From contig NZ_BMXQ01000004.1 in NCBI RefSeq assembly GCF_014651835.1, positions 24,597 to 88,596 on the forward strand: a stretch of DNA of 64,000 nucleotides, written 5' to 3'. The position numbers and the translations under genes were made by a program. This DNA comes from Pigmentiphaga litoralis. GTDB taxonomy: Bacteria; Pseudomonadota; Gammaproteobacteria; Burkholderiales; Burkholderiaceae_B. The notes under the pieces are model-generated. The model did no database searches. It was not told the DNA's origin and was given only the letters and a program-made list of their open reading frames with translations. Of this stretch, positions 46,374 to 55,272 are shown in pieces (position 1 is the first letter of the stretch; the number at the start of each line of letters is the position of its first letter).

Positions 46374-46516
46374 GTGGGGACTCTTGGAACAGGGTAGGTT
46401 GCGAGGAGTCCAGTGTCCTGCCGCGCGGCGCGGCCAGGTTGCCGGAACCTCGCGCGCTTTTGCCTGATCCTCCAAACCGCTGTCGCCGCGGCGCGCACCG
46501 CACTAGACTGGCAGCA

Positions 46517-47506
46517 ATGGATACCTTGCTCGATGCGGTTCGCCGCTATACCCAGTCGCATGCCGGCGCCGATGGCGTCGCCCAGACGCCGATCGACGGC
46601 CTGATGCTGGTCCGCGCCACCGTGCCCAGCGGCCTGCTGTACGACATCTCGCGGCCGCTGGTCTGCCTGGTGCTGCAAGGGAGCAAGCAGGTCACGGCGG
46701 CCACGCATTCGGTGTCGTTCTCGGCGGGTGACTCGCTGCTGATCGCGGTCGACGTGCCGACGGTCAGCCAGATCACTCAGGCCAGCATTGCCGCGCCCTA
46801 CCTGTCGTTGGCGCTGGTGCTCGACCCGGCCATCATTGCCGACCTGACCGGTCAGATGGAGGTTGTCCGAACCGGAACTGCACACGGTCGCCAAATCACC
46901 GCCGCGTCCAGCGCAGGGCTTCAAGATGTCCACCGTGATGGCGATGCCGGATCGTTGTCCAGGGATGCCGCCCTGCACGTCGAGCCCACTGAAGCAGACG
47001 TGGCCGACGTCGCCCTGCGCCTGGTGCGATTGCTTGAACGCCCGGCCGCCGTGCCCGTGCTGCAAGCGCAACTGGTCCGCGAAATGCACTATTGGCTGCT
47101 GGCCGGCAGGCATGGTCCGGCCATCCGCCGTCTGGGCTGGCCCGAAGGACATGTGCATCGCATCGCGCGCGCCGTGGCCGTGCTGCGCGCCGACTACGCG
47201 CAACCGATCGCCGTGGAACGCCTGGCTACAGTGGCCGGAATGAGCCCGTCGTCCTTCCACCAGCATTTCCGCGCCGTCACGTCGCTGTCGCCCCTGCAAT
47301 TCCAGAAGCACTTGCGGCTGCTCGAGGCGCGGCGTTTGATGCTGACCGACGGCGCCAGCGCCAGCAGCGCCGCCTTCAAGGTCGGCTACGAAAGCGTGTC
47401 GCAGTTCACCCGCGAGTACAGCCGGACCTTCGGCCAGCCGCCGGTGCGAAACGTGCGCCTGGCGCTGAACCAGGCAACGAGTGACGACTCCGCCCGGTCT
47501 CTCTGA
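46517..47506 (+). CDS. AraC-family transcriptional regulator with an anomalous mid-section
   Basis: The protein has 329 residues. The N-terminal AraC_N-type cupin region (LVCLVLQGSKQVT, FSAGDSLLIAVDVPTVSQIT) is followed by the C-terminal double helix-turn-helix (IAVERLATVAGMSPSSFHQHFRA, and AFKVGYESVSQFTREYSRTFG). Between them, from about residue 116 to 153, the text reads RTGTAHGRQITAASSAG and does not resemble the family. Codons there are much poorer in third-position G or C than their surroundings, while the +1 frame looks more gene-like. A compensated pair of frameshifts or a local insertion is possible. It probably regulates the divergent SDR. Confidence 0.85.
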   Translation: MDTLLDAVRRYTQSHAGADGVAQTPIDGLMLVRATVPSGLLYDISRPLVCLVLQGSKQVTAATHSVSFSAGDSLLIAVDVPTVSQITQASIAAPYLSLALVLDPAIIADLTGQMEVVRTGTAHGRQITAASSAGLQDVHRDGDAGSLSRDAALHVEPTEADVADVALRLVRLLERPAAVPVLQAQLVREMHYWLLAGRHGPAIRRLGWPEGHVHRIARAVAVLRADYAQPIAVERLATVAGMSPSSFHQHFRAVTSLSPLQFQKHLRLLEARRLMLTDGASASSAAFKVGYESVSQFTREYSRTFGQPPVRNVRLALNQATSDDSARSL

Positions 47507-47520
47507 CGCTCAGGCATCAA

Positions 47521-47559
47521 AAAAAAACGCCGTAGCCCCCAAGCAGGCACGGCGCTTTT
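47521..47559. terminator. Bidirectional intrinsic terminator, AraC / serA
   Basis: CGCCGT at 47528-47533 pairs with ACGGCG at 47549-47554, flanked by seven A residues on the left and a T-run on the right. It serves the convergent AraC and serA genes. Confidence 0.8.
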
Positions 47560-47586
47560 CGTTGACGCAACCCGGCGGTCACCCCT

Positions 47587-48783
47587 TCACAGTACGTCGC
47601 AACGCACCGTGATCGGATGGCGTTTGAGCTTGTCGATCATGTCCGGGCTGGGCGCATCGCTAATATCCGTCAGCACGAAGCCGACCGGGCCCTTGGTCTG
47701 CAACTGCTGGCTGACGATGTTCAGCTTGGCGTCCGCAAACAGGCTGTTCAGCTGCGCAAGCGCGCCGGGAACGTTCCGGTGCACATGCAGAATGCGCGCC
47801 GTGCCGGCCGGTTCCTGGTAGGGCAGCTCCGGGAAGTTGACGGCACCCTTGGTCGTGCCGCTTTCCACGAAGCGCACCAGCTTTTCCGCCACTTCACGGC
47901 CGATGTTCTCTTGCGATTCCATCGTGCTGCCGCCAATGTGCGGCGTCAGGATCACGTTGGGCAGGCCGATCAGCGGGCTGGCCAGCGGCTCGTCCACGCC
48001 CTTGGGCTCGACCGGGAACACGTCCAGCGCCGCGCCCGAAATGTGCCCGGTGTCCAGCGCCGCGCGCAGCGCGTCGATGTCCACCACGGTGCCGCGCGAC
48101 GCGTTGATCAGGATCGCGCCCCGCTTCATCATCGACAGCGTGCCTTCGTTCATGATGTTTTCGGTCGACCGGCCGCCCGGCACATGCAGCGTGACCACGT
48201 CCGACTCGGCCAGCAAGGTCGGCAGGTCGTAGGCGCGTGCATTCCCCAGCGGCAGCTTGGCTTCCACATCATGGAAGATCACACGCATGCCCAGTTGCTC
48301 GGCCAGCGTACCGATCTGCGATCCGATATTGCCGTATCCGATGATCCCCAGCGTCTTGCCACGGGCCTCGTACGACCCGTTGGCCGTCTTGTCCCAATGG
48401 CCCTGATGCACCCGCAGGTTCTTCTCGGGAATCCGGCGCAGCAGCAGGATCGCTTCGGCCAGCACCAGTTCGGCCACCGACCGGGTATTCGAAAACGGCG
48501 CGTTGAACACCGGAATGCCCGACTCCATGGCCGTCGTCAGGTCGACCTGGTTGGTGCCGATGCAAAAGCAGCCCACTACACGCACCTTGCGCGCCGCTTC
48601 GAACGCGGCCTTGTCCATCTGCGTGCGCGAGCGGATGCCAACGACATCGGCGTCGCGGATTGCTTCCTGCAGCGCATCAGGCGGCAGGGCGCTGTTGTAC
48701 GTCACGATGTCGGTAAACCCGGCGGCGGTGAACACCTCGCGCGCGCTGGGGTGGATGTTTTCCAAAAGTACGATTTTCGCCAT
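47587..48783 (-). CDS. serA: D-3-phosphoglycerate dehydrogenase
   Basis: The 398-residue enzyme catalyses the first step of serine synthesis. It has the dehydrogenase core GIIGYGNIGSQIG (NAD site), NASRGTVVDI, and the catalytic His in LTPHIGGSTMESQENIG, plus a C-terminal ACT domain (HVHRNVPGALAQLNSLF) for serine feedback. The CIGTNQVDL segment matches the E. coli-like type. The ATG at 48783 gives standard length. It is transcribed alone. Confidence 0.95.
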   Translation of the reverse strand: MAKIVLLENIHPSAREVFTAAGFTDIVTYNSALPPDALQEAIRDADVVGIRSRTQMDKAAFEAARKVRVVGCFCIGTNQVDLTTAMESGIPVFNAPFSNTRSVAELVLAEAILLLRRIPEKNLRVHQGHWDKTANGSYEARGKTLGIIGYGNIGSQIGTLAEQLGMRVIFHDVEAKLPLGNARAYDLPTLLAESDVVTLHVPGGRSTENIMNEGTLSMMKRGAILINASRGTVVDIDALRAALDTGHISGAALDVFPVEPKGVDEPLASPLIGLPNVILTPHIGGSTMESQENIGREVAEKLVRFVESGTTKGAVNFPELPYQEPAGTARILHVHRNVPGALAQLNSLFADAKLNIVSQQLQTKGPVGFVLTDISDAPSPDMIDKLKRHPITVRCDVL

Positions 48784-48945
48784 ACAGGGCAACTCCGGGC
48801 TGATAGGGGCGGGCAGGCGCTTCGATTCGAAGCGGGTGGCCATCCAACCTTCGACTGTCACACATTCGGCCGGCTTTGTTAAGAAAGCCACCTCGGCCAG
48901 GCGGGGAATTCCGGGCCTGGCCTTGCCGGGATGCGCATGAACCGC

Positions 48946-50250
48946 TTATTGGCGGTCGCCGTCGGTCAGGCGTGCCCGTGGAAAGTGCAGAGAGAAGCAA
49001 CTGCCGCGCCCGACCTCGCTGGTGATCTCCAGTTCAGCGCCATGACGCATGGCAATGTGCTTGGCAATCGCCAGGCCAAGCCCGGTGCCACCTGACTCCC
49101 GCGACCGGCCCCGATCCACGCGGTAGAACCGTTCCGTCAGGCGGGGCAGGTGGTGGGCGGCAATGCCGATGCCCGTATCCGTGACCGAATACCGCGCGCT
49201 GCCGTCCGGCTCCGTACGCCACCGGACCGTCACCTTGCCCCCATCCGGGGTGTAGCGCACGGCATTGATGAGCAAGTTGGAAATCGCCGACGACAGTTCG
49301 CTGCCCGAACCCAAGACGTCCAGTTGCGGGTCCACTTCGCTGCTGAGGGTGTGCCGGCCATTGGACAGCGCCTCGGCCTGCGACAGGGCGGTGCGAATCA
49401 GGCCGGGCATGCCGACAGGTTGCGGGTCGGTGGTGGGTGACGATTCCAGGGTCGACAGCGTCAGCAGGTCGGCCACGATGGCCTGCATGCGCTGGGCTTG
49501 CTCGTGCATCGTCGTCAGATACTGGTCGCGCTGCGCCTGGGGCAGGGCGTCGGCAGGCATCTCGATCAGGGTTTCCAGAAAGCCGGCCAGCACGGTCAGC
49601 GGCGTGCGCAGTTCATGCGACACGTTCGCCACGAAGTCCTGGCGCGTGGTCTCCAGCTTTTCGATCTGCGTCACATCGCGCGTCAGCAGCATGCGCTGGC
49701 GCTTGTTGTAGCTGATCAACTGCACCATCAGCACCCGGTCACCCGATCCGGGACTGCGTACCAGCACCGGCGATGGCCATTCCAGCTGGCGGGCATAACG
49801 CACGAAATCCGGCGATCGCACCAGGTTCAGCAGGCTGTGGCCGCGGTCTTCGGGCAGCCGCAGGCCCAGGTGGTGCCTGGCGATGCGGTTGCACCAATCG
49901 ATATGAAAGTCTTCGTCAAGGGTGACCAGCCCGTCGGGCAGCGCCTGGGCGGCCGACAGGAAGCCCTGCACATTGCCTTCCAGCAAGGCCAGCTGGCGTT
50001 CCTGGCTGCGCAAATGACGGTAGATGCGGGCCAGCGCGTCGTCCCACGAGCCGGCCGACGGCGGCGGCGGGCGTTTCAGGTCGCGCGTCCAGCGCGTGAC
50101 CCGCGACAACTGCCAGATGTGCCAGCACAGAAGGGTGCCCAGCCCGAAGCTGAACAGCGCCCAACTGCCATGATGCCCCGCAACGGGGTGTCCCAGCGCG
50201 GCAAGACCGCCCCACGCGAGGACAAAAACGAGATTTCGGATCCAGACCAT
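48946..50250 (-). CDS. phoR: PhoR, phosphate-regulon sensor histidine kinase
   Basis: The protein is 434 residues from the ATG at 50250; a GTG at 50268 would add six. Two N-terminal membrane helices (VFVLAWGGLAALG and WALFSFGLGTLLCW) are followed by a PAS domain (GLVTLDEDFHIDWCN), the H box VSHELRTPL, the N box NLLINAVRYTP and the G boxes DTGIGIA and GGTGLGLAIAKH. It phosphorylates PhoB under phosphate limitation. The gene follows phoB by a short gap on the same strand. No pstSCAB-phoU genes lie in the window. Confidence 0.93.
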   Translation of the reverse strand: MVWIRNLVFVLAWGGLAALGHPVAGHHGSWALFSFGLGTLLCWHIWQLSRVTRWTRDLKRPPPPSAGSWDDALARIYRHLRSQERQLALLEGNVQGFLSAAQALPDGLVTLDEDFHIDWCNRIARHHLGLRLPEDRGHSLLNLVRSPDFVRYARQLEWPSPVLVRSPGSGDRVLMVQLISYNKRQRMLLTRDVTQIEKLETTRQDFVANVSHELRTPLTVLAGFLETLIEMPADALPQAQRDQYLTTMHEQAQRMQAIVADLLTLSTLESSPTTDPQPVGMPGLIRTALSQAEALSNGRHTLSSEVDPQLDVLGSGSELSSAISNLLINAVRYTPDGGKVTVRWRTEPDGSARYSVTDTGIGIAAHHLPRLTERFYRVDRGRSRESGGTGLGLAIAKHIAMRHGAELEITSEVGRGSCFSLHFPRARLTDGDRQ

Positions 50251-50294
50251 AAGGGATTGTCGCAGCACCCGGCAGGGCGTGGACCCTTTCCTGC

Positions 50295-51008
50295 TCAGTC
50301 GTTCAGCTGGACGCCGGGAACCGGTTGGGCGGTAAAGCGATAACCGCTCCCCCGGACCGTCTCCACATGACCGTCATGGCGGCTGGGTTCCAGGGCCTTG
50401 CGCAGGCGGCGAATGTGCACATCCACCGTGCGTTCTTCGACGAACACGTGATCGCCCCAGACCTGATCGAGCAGCTGCGAGCGCGAAAACACGCGTTCAG
50501 GGTGCGTCATGAAAAAGTGCAGCAGGCGAAATTCGGTCGGACCGATCGCCAGCGGCACGTCATTGCCGGCCAGCCGGTGCGTGACGGGATCGAGCTTCAG
50601 GCCCGCCACCGTGATCATGTCGTCGGTCAGCTGCGGCGCACGGCGGCGCAACACGGCCTTGATCCGCGCCATCAGTTCCTTGGGCGAAAACGGCTTGGTA
50701 ATGTAATCGTCCGCGCCGGCTTCCAAGCCGTCGACCTTGTCCTGCTCGGCGCCCTTGGCGGTGAGCATGATCACCGGGACCGCCTTGGTGCGTTCCTCGG
50801 CGCGCAGCTTGCGGGCCAGGGTGATGCCGGATGCGCCGGGCAGCATCCAGTCGAGCAGGATCAGATCGGGCAATTCGGCGCGGATCAGCGTCTGGGCCTG
50901 CTCGGCGTCCGTCGCGCGCAGCACCTTGTGCCCCGCGAACGACAGGTTCACGGCGATCAGTTCCTGGATGGCGGGTTCGTCTTCGACGACTAGGATGGTG
51001 CTGGACAT
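50295..51008 (-). CDS. phoB: PhoB, phosphate-regulon response regulator
   Basis: The 237-residue OmpR-type regulator has the receiver domain phospho-Asp in LILLDWMLPG (about residue 54), the switch Thr and Lys in IMLTAKGAEQ, and a winged-helix effector (FSRSQLLDQVWGDHVFVEERTVDVHIRRLRK shows the DNA-contact region in two shorter blocks). Phosphorylated PhoB binds Pho boxes. The first gene of phoBR, it starts at the ATG at 51008. No clear Pho box was found by eye upstream. Confidence 0.95.
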   Translation of the reverse strand: MSSTILVVEDEPAIQELIAVNLSFAGHKVLRATDAEQAQTLIRAELPDLILLDWMLPGASGITLARKLRAEERTKAVPVIMLTAKGAEQDKVDGLEAGADDYITKPFSPKELMARIKAVLRRRAPQLTDDMITVAGLKLDPVTHRLAGNDVPLAIGPTEFRLLHFFMTHPERVFSRSQLLDQVWGDHVFVEERTVDVHIRRLRKALEPSRHDGHVETVRGSGYRFTAQPVPGVQLND

Positions 51009-51204
51009 GGGTTGTGTGATTCAGGTTGCTGGACCATGTCGATAGTATGGCGGCAATGTTTCAGGTATGTGACCGCCAGGGTGCCGGACCGTTGCGGCCC
51101 CTGCACGGGGGTTGCCTGGCACGCTGCGCGACCCCGAAAACGCTGCCCGCAATACACGACCTCAGCACGCCACCTCAGCACGCGACCCGCAGCACGCGGC
51201 CAAA

Positions 51205-51233
51205 AAAAAGCCTCCACAAGGTGGAGGCTTTTT
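51205..51233 (-). terminator. Strong bidirectional terminator after ahpF
   Basis: AAAAAGCCTCCAC at 51205-51217 pairs perfectly with 51221-51233 around a three-base loop, with A-run left and T-run right. It ends the ahpCF unit 36 bases after ahpF and insulates phoBR. Confidence 0.92.
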
Positions 51234-51268
51234 CTCAGAACCAGCCGGTCAGGCCTGCTGCACTTGCA

Positions 51269-52840
51269 TCAGGCGGCTTCGGGGACGCTCGACCGGATCA
51301 GGTAATCGAAGGCGCTCAACGCCGCCTTCGAACCCTCACCTGCAGCCACGACGATCTGCTTGTACGGCGTGGTGGTCGCATCGCCTGCCGCAAACACGCC
51401 CGGCAGGTTGGTGTGACCCTTGGCATCGACTTCGATCTCGCCAAAGCGATTCAGCGTCACGGAATCCTTCAGGAAGTCCGTGTTCGGCACCAGGCCGATC
51501 TGCACGAACACGCCTTCAAGCTCGATGCGATGCTTCGTGCCCGTCGCCATGTCCTCATAGTGCAGAGCGCTGACGACACCGTCCTTGCCTTCGACTTCCG
51601 TCGTCTTGGCACGCGTCAGGATGGTCACGTTCGGCAGACTTCTGGCCTTGGTCACCAGCACGGCGTCTGCACGAAGCTGATCACCAAACTCGATCAGCGT
51701 GACGTGAGCCACAATGCCGGCCAGATCAATGGCTGCTTCAACACCCGAATTGCCGCCGCCAACCACGGCCACACGCTTGCCCTTGAACAACGGACCGTCG
51801 CAGTGCGGGCAGTAGGCCACGCCCTTGTTCTTGTACTCTTCTTCACCTGGCACGTTCAGCATGCGCCAGCGTGCGCCCGTGGCAAGCACGACCGACCGCG
51901 ACTGCAGCACAGCGCCGTTTTCCAGCTGCACGCCGATCAGTTCCCCCGGCTCGCTGGCCGGGATCAGCTTGGCGACGCGCTGCAGGTTCATGACGTCGAC
52001 GCCATACTGCTTGACGTGTTCGAGCATGTCGGCCGCAAACTTCGGACCGGTGGTTTCCTTCACCGAAATGTAGTTTTCGATGCCCAGCGTGTCATTGGTC
52101 TGCCCGCCGAAGCGATCCGCAACGATGCCGGTACGGATGCCCTTGCGAGCTGCGTACACCGCTGCACCCGCGCCGGCAGGACCGCCGCCCACGACCAGCA
52201 CGTCGAACGGCTTTTGCGCCGCCAGACGCGCCGCGTCCTTGGCTTCCCGATTGGTATCGAGCTTGGCAACGATTTCCTCGACCGTCATACGGCCCGAGGC
52301 AAACACTTGCCCGTTCAGATATACGGAGGGAACCGCCATGATCTCGCGCTCGGCCACTTCCGCCTGGAACAGTGCGCCATCGATGGTCGTCACGTTCACG
52401 TCGGGGTTGACCGCAGCCATCACGTTCAGGGCCTGAACCACATCCGGGCAGTTGTGGCACGACAAGGACATGTAGACCTCGAAGTTCAACGGACCGGCAA
52501 GCTCGCGAACGTTGGCCAGCACCGACTCTTCCACCTTGGGCGGGTACCCGCCGACCTGCAGCAGCGCCAGCACGAGCGAGGTGAACTCGTGGCCGAGCGG
52601 CAGTCCGGCAAAGCGCACGCGCGGAGCCTGCCCCGGACGCGTGATGGCGAAGGACGGCACGCGGGCGCCCGACACATCTTCGCGCAGCGACACTTGTGGT
52701 GAGCAGTCGAGGATGTCTTCGAGCAGGCCACGCATTTCGGTACTCGACGCGCTGTCGTCCAGCGCCGCAACGAGTTCGATGGGACCGGGGAGGCGTTCAA
52801 GATACGCTTTGAGCTGAGCCTTGATGGTGGAGTCGAGCAT
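51269..52840 (-). CDS. ahpF: AhpF, alkyl hydroperoxide reductase flavoprotein subunit
   Basis: The 523-residue protein has an N-terminal tandem thioredoxin-like domain with CHNC (in [12 protein letters not shown], about residue 130), then a thioredoxin-reductase module with the FAD loop [12 protein letters not shown], the redox pair CPHC ([12 protein letters not shown]), the NADH loop [12 protein letters not shown] and the C-terminal FAD segment GVFAAGDAT. It reduces AhpC with NADH. It follows ahpC across a 78-bp gap that holds a terminator-like hairpin. Confidence 0.96.
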   Translation of the reverse strand: MLDSTIKAQLKAYLERLPGPIELVAALDDSASSTEMRGLLEDILDCSPQVSLREDVSGARVPSFAITRPGQAPRVRFAGLPLGHEFTSLVLALLQVGGYPPKVEESVLANVRELAGPLNFEVYMSLSCHNCPDVVQALNVMAAVNPDVNVTTIDGALFQAEVAEREIMAVPSVYLNGQVFASGRMTVEEIVAKLDTNREAKDAARLAAQKPFDVLVVGGGPAGAGAAVYAARKGIRTGIVADRFGGQTNDTLGIENYISVKETTGPKFAADMLEHVKQYGVDVMNLQRVAKLIPASEPGELIGVQLENGAVLQSRSVVLATGARWRMLNVPGEEEYKNKGVAYCPHCDGPLFKGKRVAVVGGGNSGVEAAIDLAGIVAHVTLIEFGDQLRADAVLVTKARSLPNVTILTRAKTTEVEGKDGVVSALHYEDMATGTKHRIELEGVFVQIGLVPNTDFLKDSVTLNRFGEIEVDAKGHTNLPGVFAAGDATTTPYKQIVVAAGEGSKAALSAFDYLIRSSVPEAA

Positions 52841-52853
52841 GGTGTTCCCAGAT

Positions 52854-52883
52854 AAAAAGGAGGAGCTGCGCGTGGAGCTCCTC
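52854..52883 (-). terminator. Intergenic attenuator-like hairpin between ahpC and ahpF
   Basis: On the minus strand, an 8-bp stem GAGGAGCT / AGCTCCTC (52860-52867 with 52876-52883) is followed by C and then TTTTT, the form of an intrinsic terminator. It is 15-20 bases before the ahpF start, so partial termination would yield much more ahpC than ahpF message. Confidence 0.75.
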
Positions 52884-52918
52884 GCGCCAGCAACAATGGA
52901 TTGCGTGACGGGTATTAC

Positions 52919-53482
52919 TTAGATCTTGCCAACCAGGTCGAGCGAAGGAGCAATCGTCTTTTCGCCTTCCTTCCACTTGGCCGGGCACACTTCGCCAGGG
53001 TTGTTCGCAACGTACTGGGCAGCCTTCAGCTTGCGCAGGGTTTCCTGAACGTCACGGGCAATGGCGTTGTCATGGATTTCGAGGGTCTTCACGACGCCTT
53101 CGGGATTGATGACGAACGTGCCACGCAGAGCCAGACCTTCTTCGGGGATGTGCACACCGAAAGCGTTGGTCAGGAAGTGGGTGGGATCACCCACCAGCGG
53201 GAACTTGGCCTTGCCGACGGCTGGCGAGGTTTCGTGCCACACCTTGTGCGAGAAGTGCGTGTCGGTCGTGATGATGTAGACCTCGGCGCCCAGCTTCTGG
53301 AAGGCTTCGTAGTTGTCGGCCGCGTCTTCGACTTCGGTCGGGCAGTTGAACGTGAAGGCAGCCGGCATGAAGATGAACACAGACCATTTGCCCTTCAGGG
53401 TCTGGTCGGTGACTTCAACGAACTTGCCGTTGTGGAAAGCCTGGGCCTTGAATGCGGGGATCTGACTGTTGATGTGAATCAT
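52919..53482 (-). CDS. ahpC: AhpC, alkyl hydroperoxide reductase peroxiredoxin subunit
   Basis: The 187-residue 2-Cys peroxiredoxin has the peroxidatic Cys in FTFNCPTEVEDAAD (about residue 47) and the resolving Cys in GEVCPAKWKEG. It detoxifies hydrogen peroxide and organic peroxides and is recycled by AhpF. The ATG at 53482 gives exact family length; the ten-residue longer start at 53512 is unlikely. It leads the ahpCF unit from an A+T-rich promoter region. Confidence 0.97.
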   Translation of the reverse strand: MIHINSQIPAFKAQAFHNGKFVEVTDQTLKGKWSVFIFMPAAFTFNCPTEVEDAADNYEAFQKLGAEVYIITTDTHFSHKVWHETSPAVGKAKFPLVGDPTHFLTNAFGVHIPEEGLALRGTFVINPEGVVKTLEIHDNAIARDVQETLRKLKAAQYVANNPGEVCPAKWKEGEKTIAPSLDLVGKI

Positions 53483-53525
53483 GCTTGGTTTCTCCAGTGG
53501 TTGCCGCAGCACATCTGCGACTTTG

Positions 53526-53580
53526 ATAAATTATAGCTATATTATTGTGCCATACGATTGAATTTATATATCACCCCGAT
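53526..53580 (-). promoter_or_regulatory. ahpC promoter region, A+T-rich
   Basis: On the minus strand TATAAT lies at 53535-53530, about 48 bases before the ahpC start. The -35 position is poor (ATCGTA), as often seen where an activator such as OxyR is needed. The octamer ATAGCTAT (53533-53540) is a perfect dyad overlapping the -10 element. An OxyR match is only partial: two of four half-sites fit. Confidence 0.55.
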
Positions 53581-53775
53581 AGGCACGCCGTGTCGAGGGC
53601 GCAAGGCTTAAAACCACTCCAATTACCTGCGCAACTCTTTCGTGTTGGGGCATCCGCGCCCATCGCAAGCCTTCATTTTCGAGTCGATGCGTTACAGCGC
53701 GAGCAGCGCGCGGGTCGTCACCCCTTGGGCCGCAGCCGCTTGGGCTACCATGACGGTCTGTCACCGAGAATGTCC

Positions 53776-54285
53776 ATGGCCGGCCTCAATAAAGATACCC
53801 CTATCCCCACCCGCTTCGTTCTGCATGGCGCCTCACGCGTGCTGGAAGTCGAATTCGACAACGGCAAGGTGTTCCGCCTGCCGTTCGAGCACATGCGGGT
53901 GCATAGCCCGTCTGCCGAAGTGCGCGGTCACGGCGTCGGGCAGGAAGTGCTGCAGGTGGGCAAGCGCGACGTGACGATCGTCCAGCTCGTGCCCGTTGGC
54001 AACTACGGCGTGCAGCCCACCTTTTCGGACGGGCATTCCACGGGCATCTACTCGTGGGACATCCTGTACGACCTGGGCGACAACCATGACGCCCTCTGGC
54101 AAGCGTATTTGGCGCAGCTGGAAGCAGCGGGCGCATCGCGCGATCCGGCCGATGCCGGCGGCGCCGCGGCCCCCGCCGGCCACGACCATGAGCATGGCCA
54201 CGGATGCGGTCACGATCACGGCCACAGCCCCGCCGCGCCGTCCGAGCCCGCCATTACCGAAGTCCGTCGAGGAGCCCGTCAATGA
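53776..54285 (+). CDS. DUF971 protein with histidine-rich C-terminal tail
   Basis: The 169-residue protein has a DUF971 (GBBH-like N-terminal) domain at about 10-110 ([56 protein letters not shown]). The tail holds a His cluster, [16 protein letters not shown], at about 132-150 that could bind Ni, Zn or Co. DUF971 proteins in other bacteria are linked to Fe-S or ubiquinone genes; here it overlaps ubiE (ATGA). An ATG at 53770 is an alternative; 53776 has the better-spaced GAG. Confidence 0.85.
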   Translation: MAGLNKDTPIPTRFVLHGASRVLEVEFDNGKVFRLPFEHMRVHSPSAEVRGHGVGQEVLQVGKRDVTIVQLVPVGNYGVQPTFSDGHSTGIYSWDILYDLGDNHDALWQAYLAQLEAAGASRDPADAGGAAAPAGHDHEHGHGCGHDHGHSPAAPSEPAITEVRRGARQ

Positions 54286-55055
54286 GTGAACCCCGTTATC
54301 CCGCCGATCCGTCAGCCGATACCGCCGGCACGACCCATTTCGGCTTCCAGAAAGTGGCTGAAGACGACAAGGTGCGCAAGGTCGCCGAGGTCTTCCATTC
54401 AGTGGCGGCCCGCTACGACGTCATGAATGACCTGATGTCGGGCGGCCTGCACCGCATGTGGAAGGCCTTTACCATCGGCCGCGCCAACGTGCGCCCCGGC
54501 ATGAAGGTGCTGGATATCGCCGGCGGCACGGGCGACCTGGCGCTGTCGTTTGCCAAGCGCGTCGGCCCGACCGGCGAGGTCTGGCTGACCGACATCAACG
54601 ATTCCATGCTGCGCGTCGGCCGCGACCGGCTGCTCGACAAGGGCGTGCTGCTCCCGACCGCTGTCTGCGACGCCGAAAAGCTGCCATTCCCGTCGGGTTA
54701 CTTCGACCGGGTCACCGTTGCCTTCGGCCTGCGCAACATGACCCACAAGGATCGCGCGCTGGCCGAAATGAAGCGCGTGCTGCGCCCGGGCGGCAAGCTG
54801 CTGGTGCTGGAATTTTCGCGCGTGGCCAAGCCGCTGCAGCCCGCCTACGACTGGTACTCCTTCAATATCCTGCCCTGGCTGGGCAAGACGGTGGCCAAGG
54901 ACGAGGCCAGCTACCGCTACCTGGCCGAATCGATCCGCATGCACCCCGACCAGAAAACCCTGGCCGGCATGCTGGAACAAGCCGGCCTGTCGCGCGTCCA
55001 ATATTTCAACCTGAGCGCAGGGCTGGTGGCGCTGCACGAGGGCGTGTCGCTCTAG
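54282..55055 (+). CDS. ubiE: UbiE, ubiquinone/menaquinone C-methyltransferase
   Basis: The 257-residue SAM-dependent enzyme has the UbiE signatures [17 protein letters not shown] and [15 protein letters not shown], the SAM loop [16 protein letters not shown] and [11 protein letters not shown]. It methylates the ring carbon of the demethyl-quinol intermediate. The ATG at 54282 overlaps the stop of the DUF971 gene, and the block continues with Tim44-like, ubiJ and ubiB genes. Confidence 0.96.
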   Translation: MSEPRYPADPSADTAGTTHFGFQKVAEDDKVRKVAEVFHSVAARYDVMNDLMSGGLHRMWKAFTIGRANVRPGMKVLDIAGGTGDLALSFAKRVGPTGEVWLTDINDSMLRVGRDRLLDKGVLLPTAVCDAEKLPFPSGYFDRVTVAFGLRNMTHKDRALAEMKRVLRPGGKLLVLEFSRVAKPLQPAYDWYSFNILPWLGKTVAKDEASYRYLAESIRMHPDQKTLAGMLEQAGLSRVQYFNLSAGLVALHEGVSL

Positions 55056-55080
55056 CAGGCGCGGCCCAAGGCCAAGCCGT

Positions 55081-55112
55081 CCCGATCGTGAAGCACCTTG
55101 CAACCGATCGGG
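55081..55112 (+). terminator. 8-bp stem-loop after ubiE
   Basis: CCCGATCG at 55081-55088 pairs perfectly with 55105-55112. It lacks a T-run and precedes a promoter, so it is a possible partial terminator or processing site. Confidence 0.4.
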
Positions 55113-55133
55113 CGAAAAAGGGCCGAGTTTCGC

Positions 55134-55162
55134 TTGGACCTTTTGCGATAGTCCGCTACATT
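55134..55162 (+). promoter_or_regulatory. Sigma-70-type promoter for the Tim44-like gene
   Basis: TTGGAC (55134-55139) and TACATT (55157-55162) are separated by 17 bases, about 110 bases upstream of the Tim44-like start, in a 217-bp gap after ubiE. Confidence 0.6.
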
Positions 55163-55272
55163 CAGCTTATTGTCAGGAAGATTTCTGCGCCATGGCCTTC
55201 TGCGGGGAAGACCCGGGCTTGCAAAAATCGATTCCTGCCCGACATGACATTGATTAGAGGAGAGAACACACA

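Noticed and set aside
53526..53580. Full OxyR operator before ahpC
   Set aside because: Only two of four ATAG/CTAT half-sites can be placed with correct spacing, so the region is listed only as a promoter.
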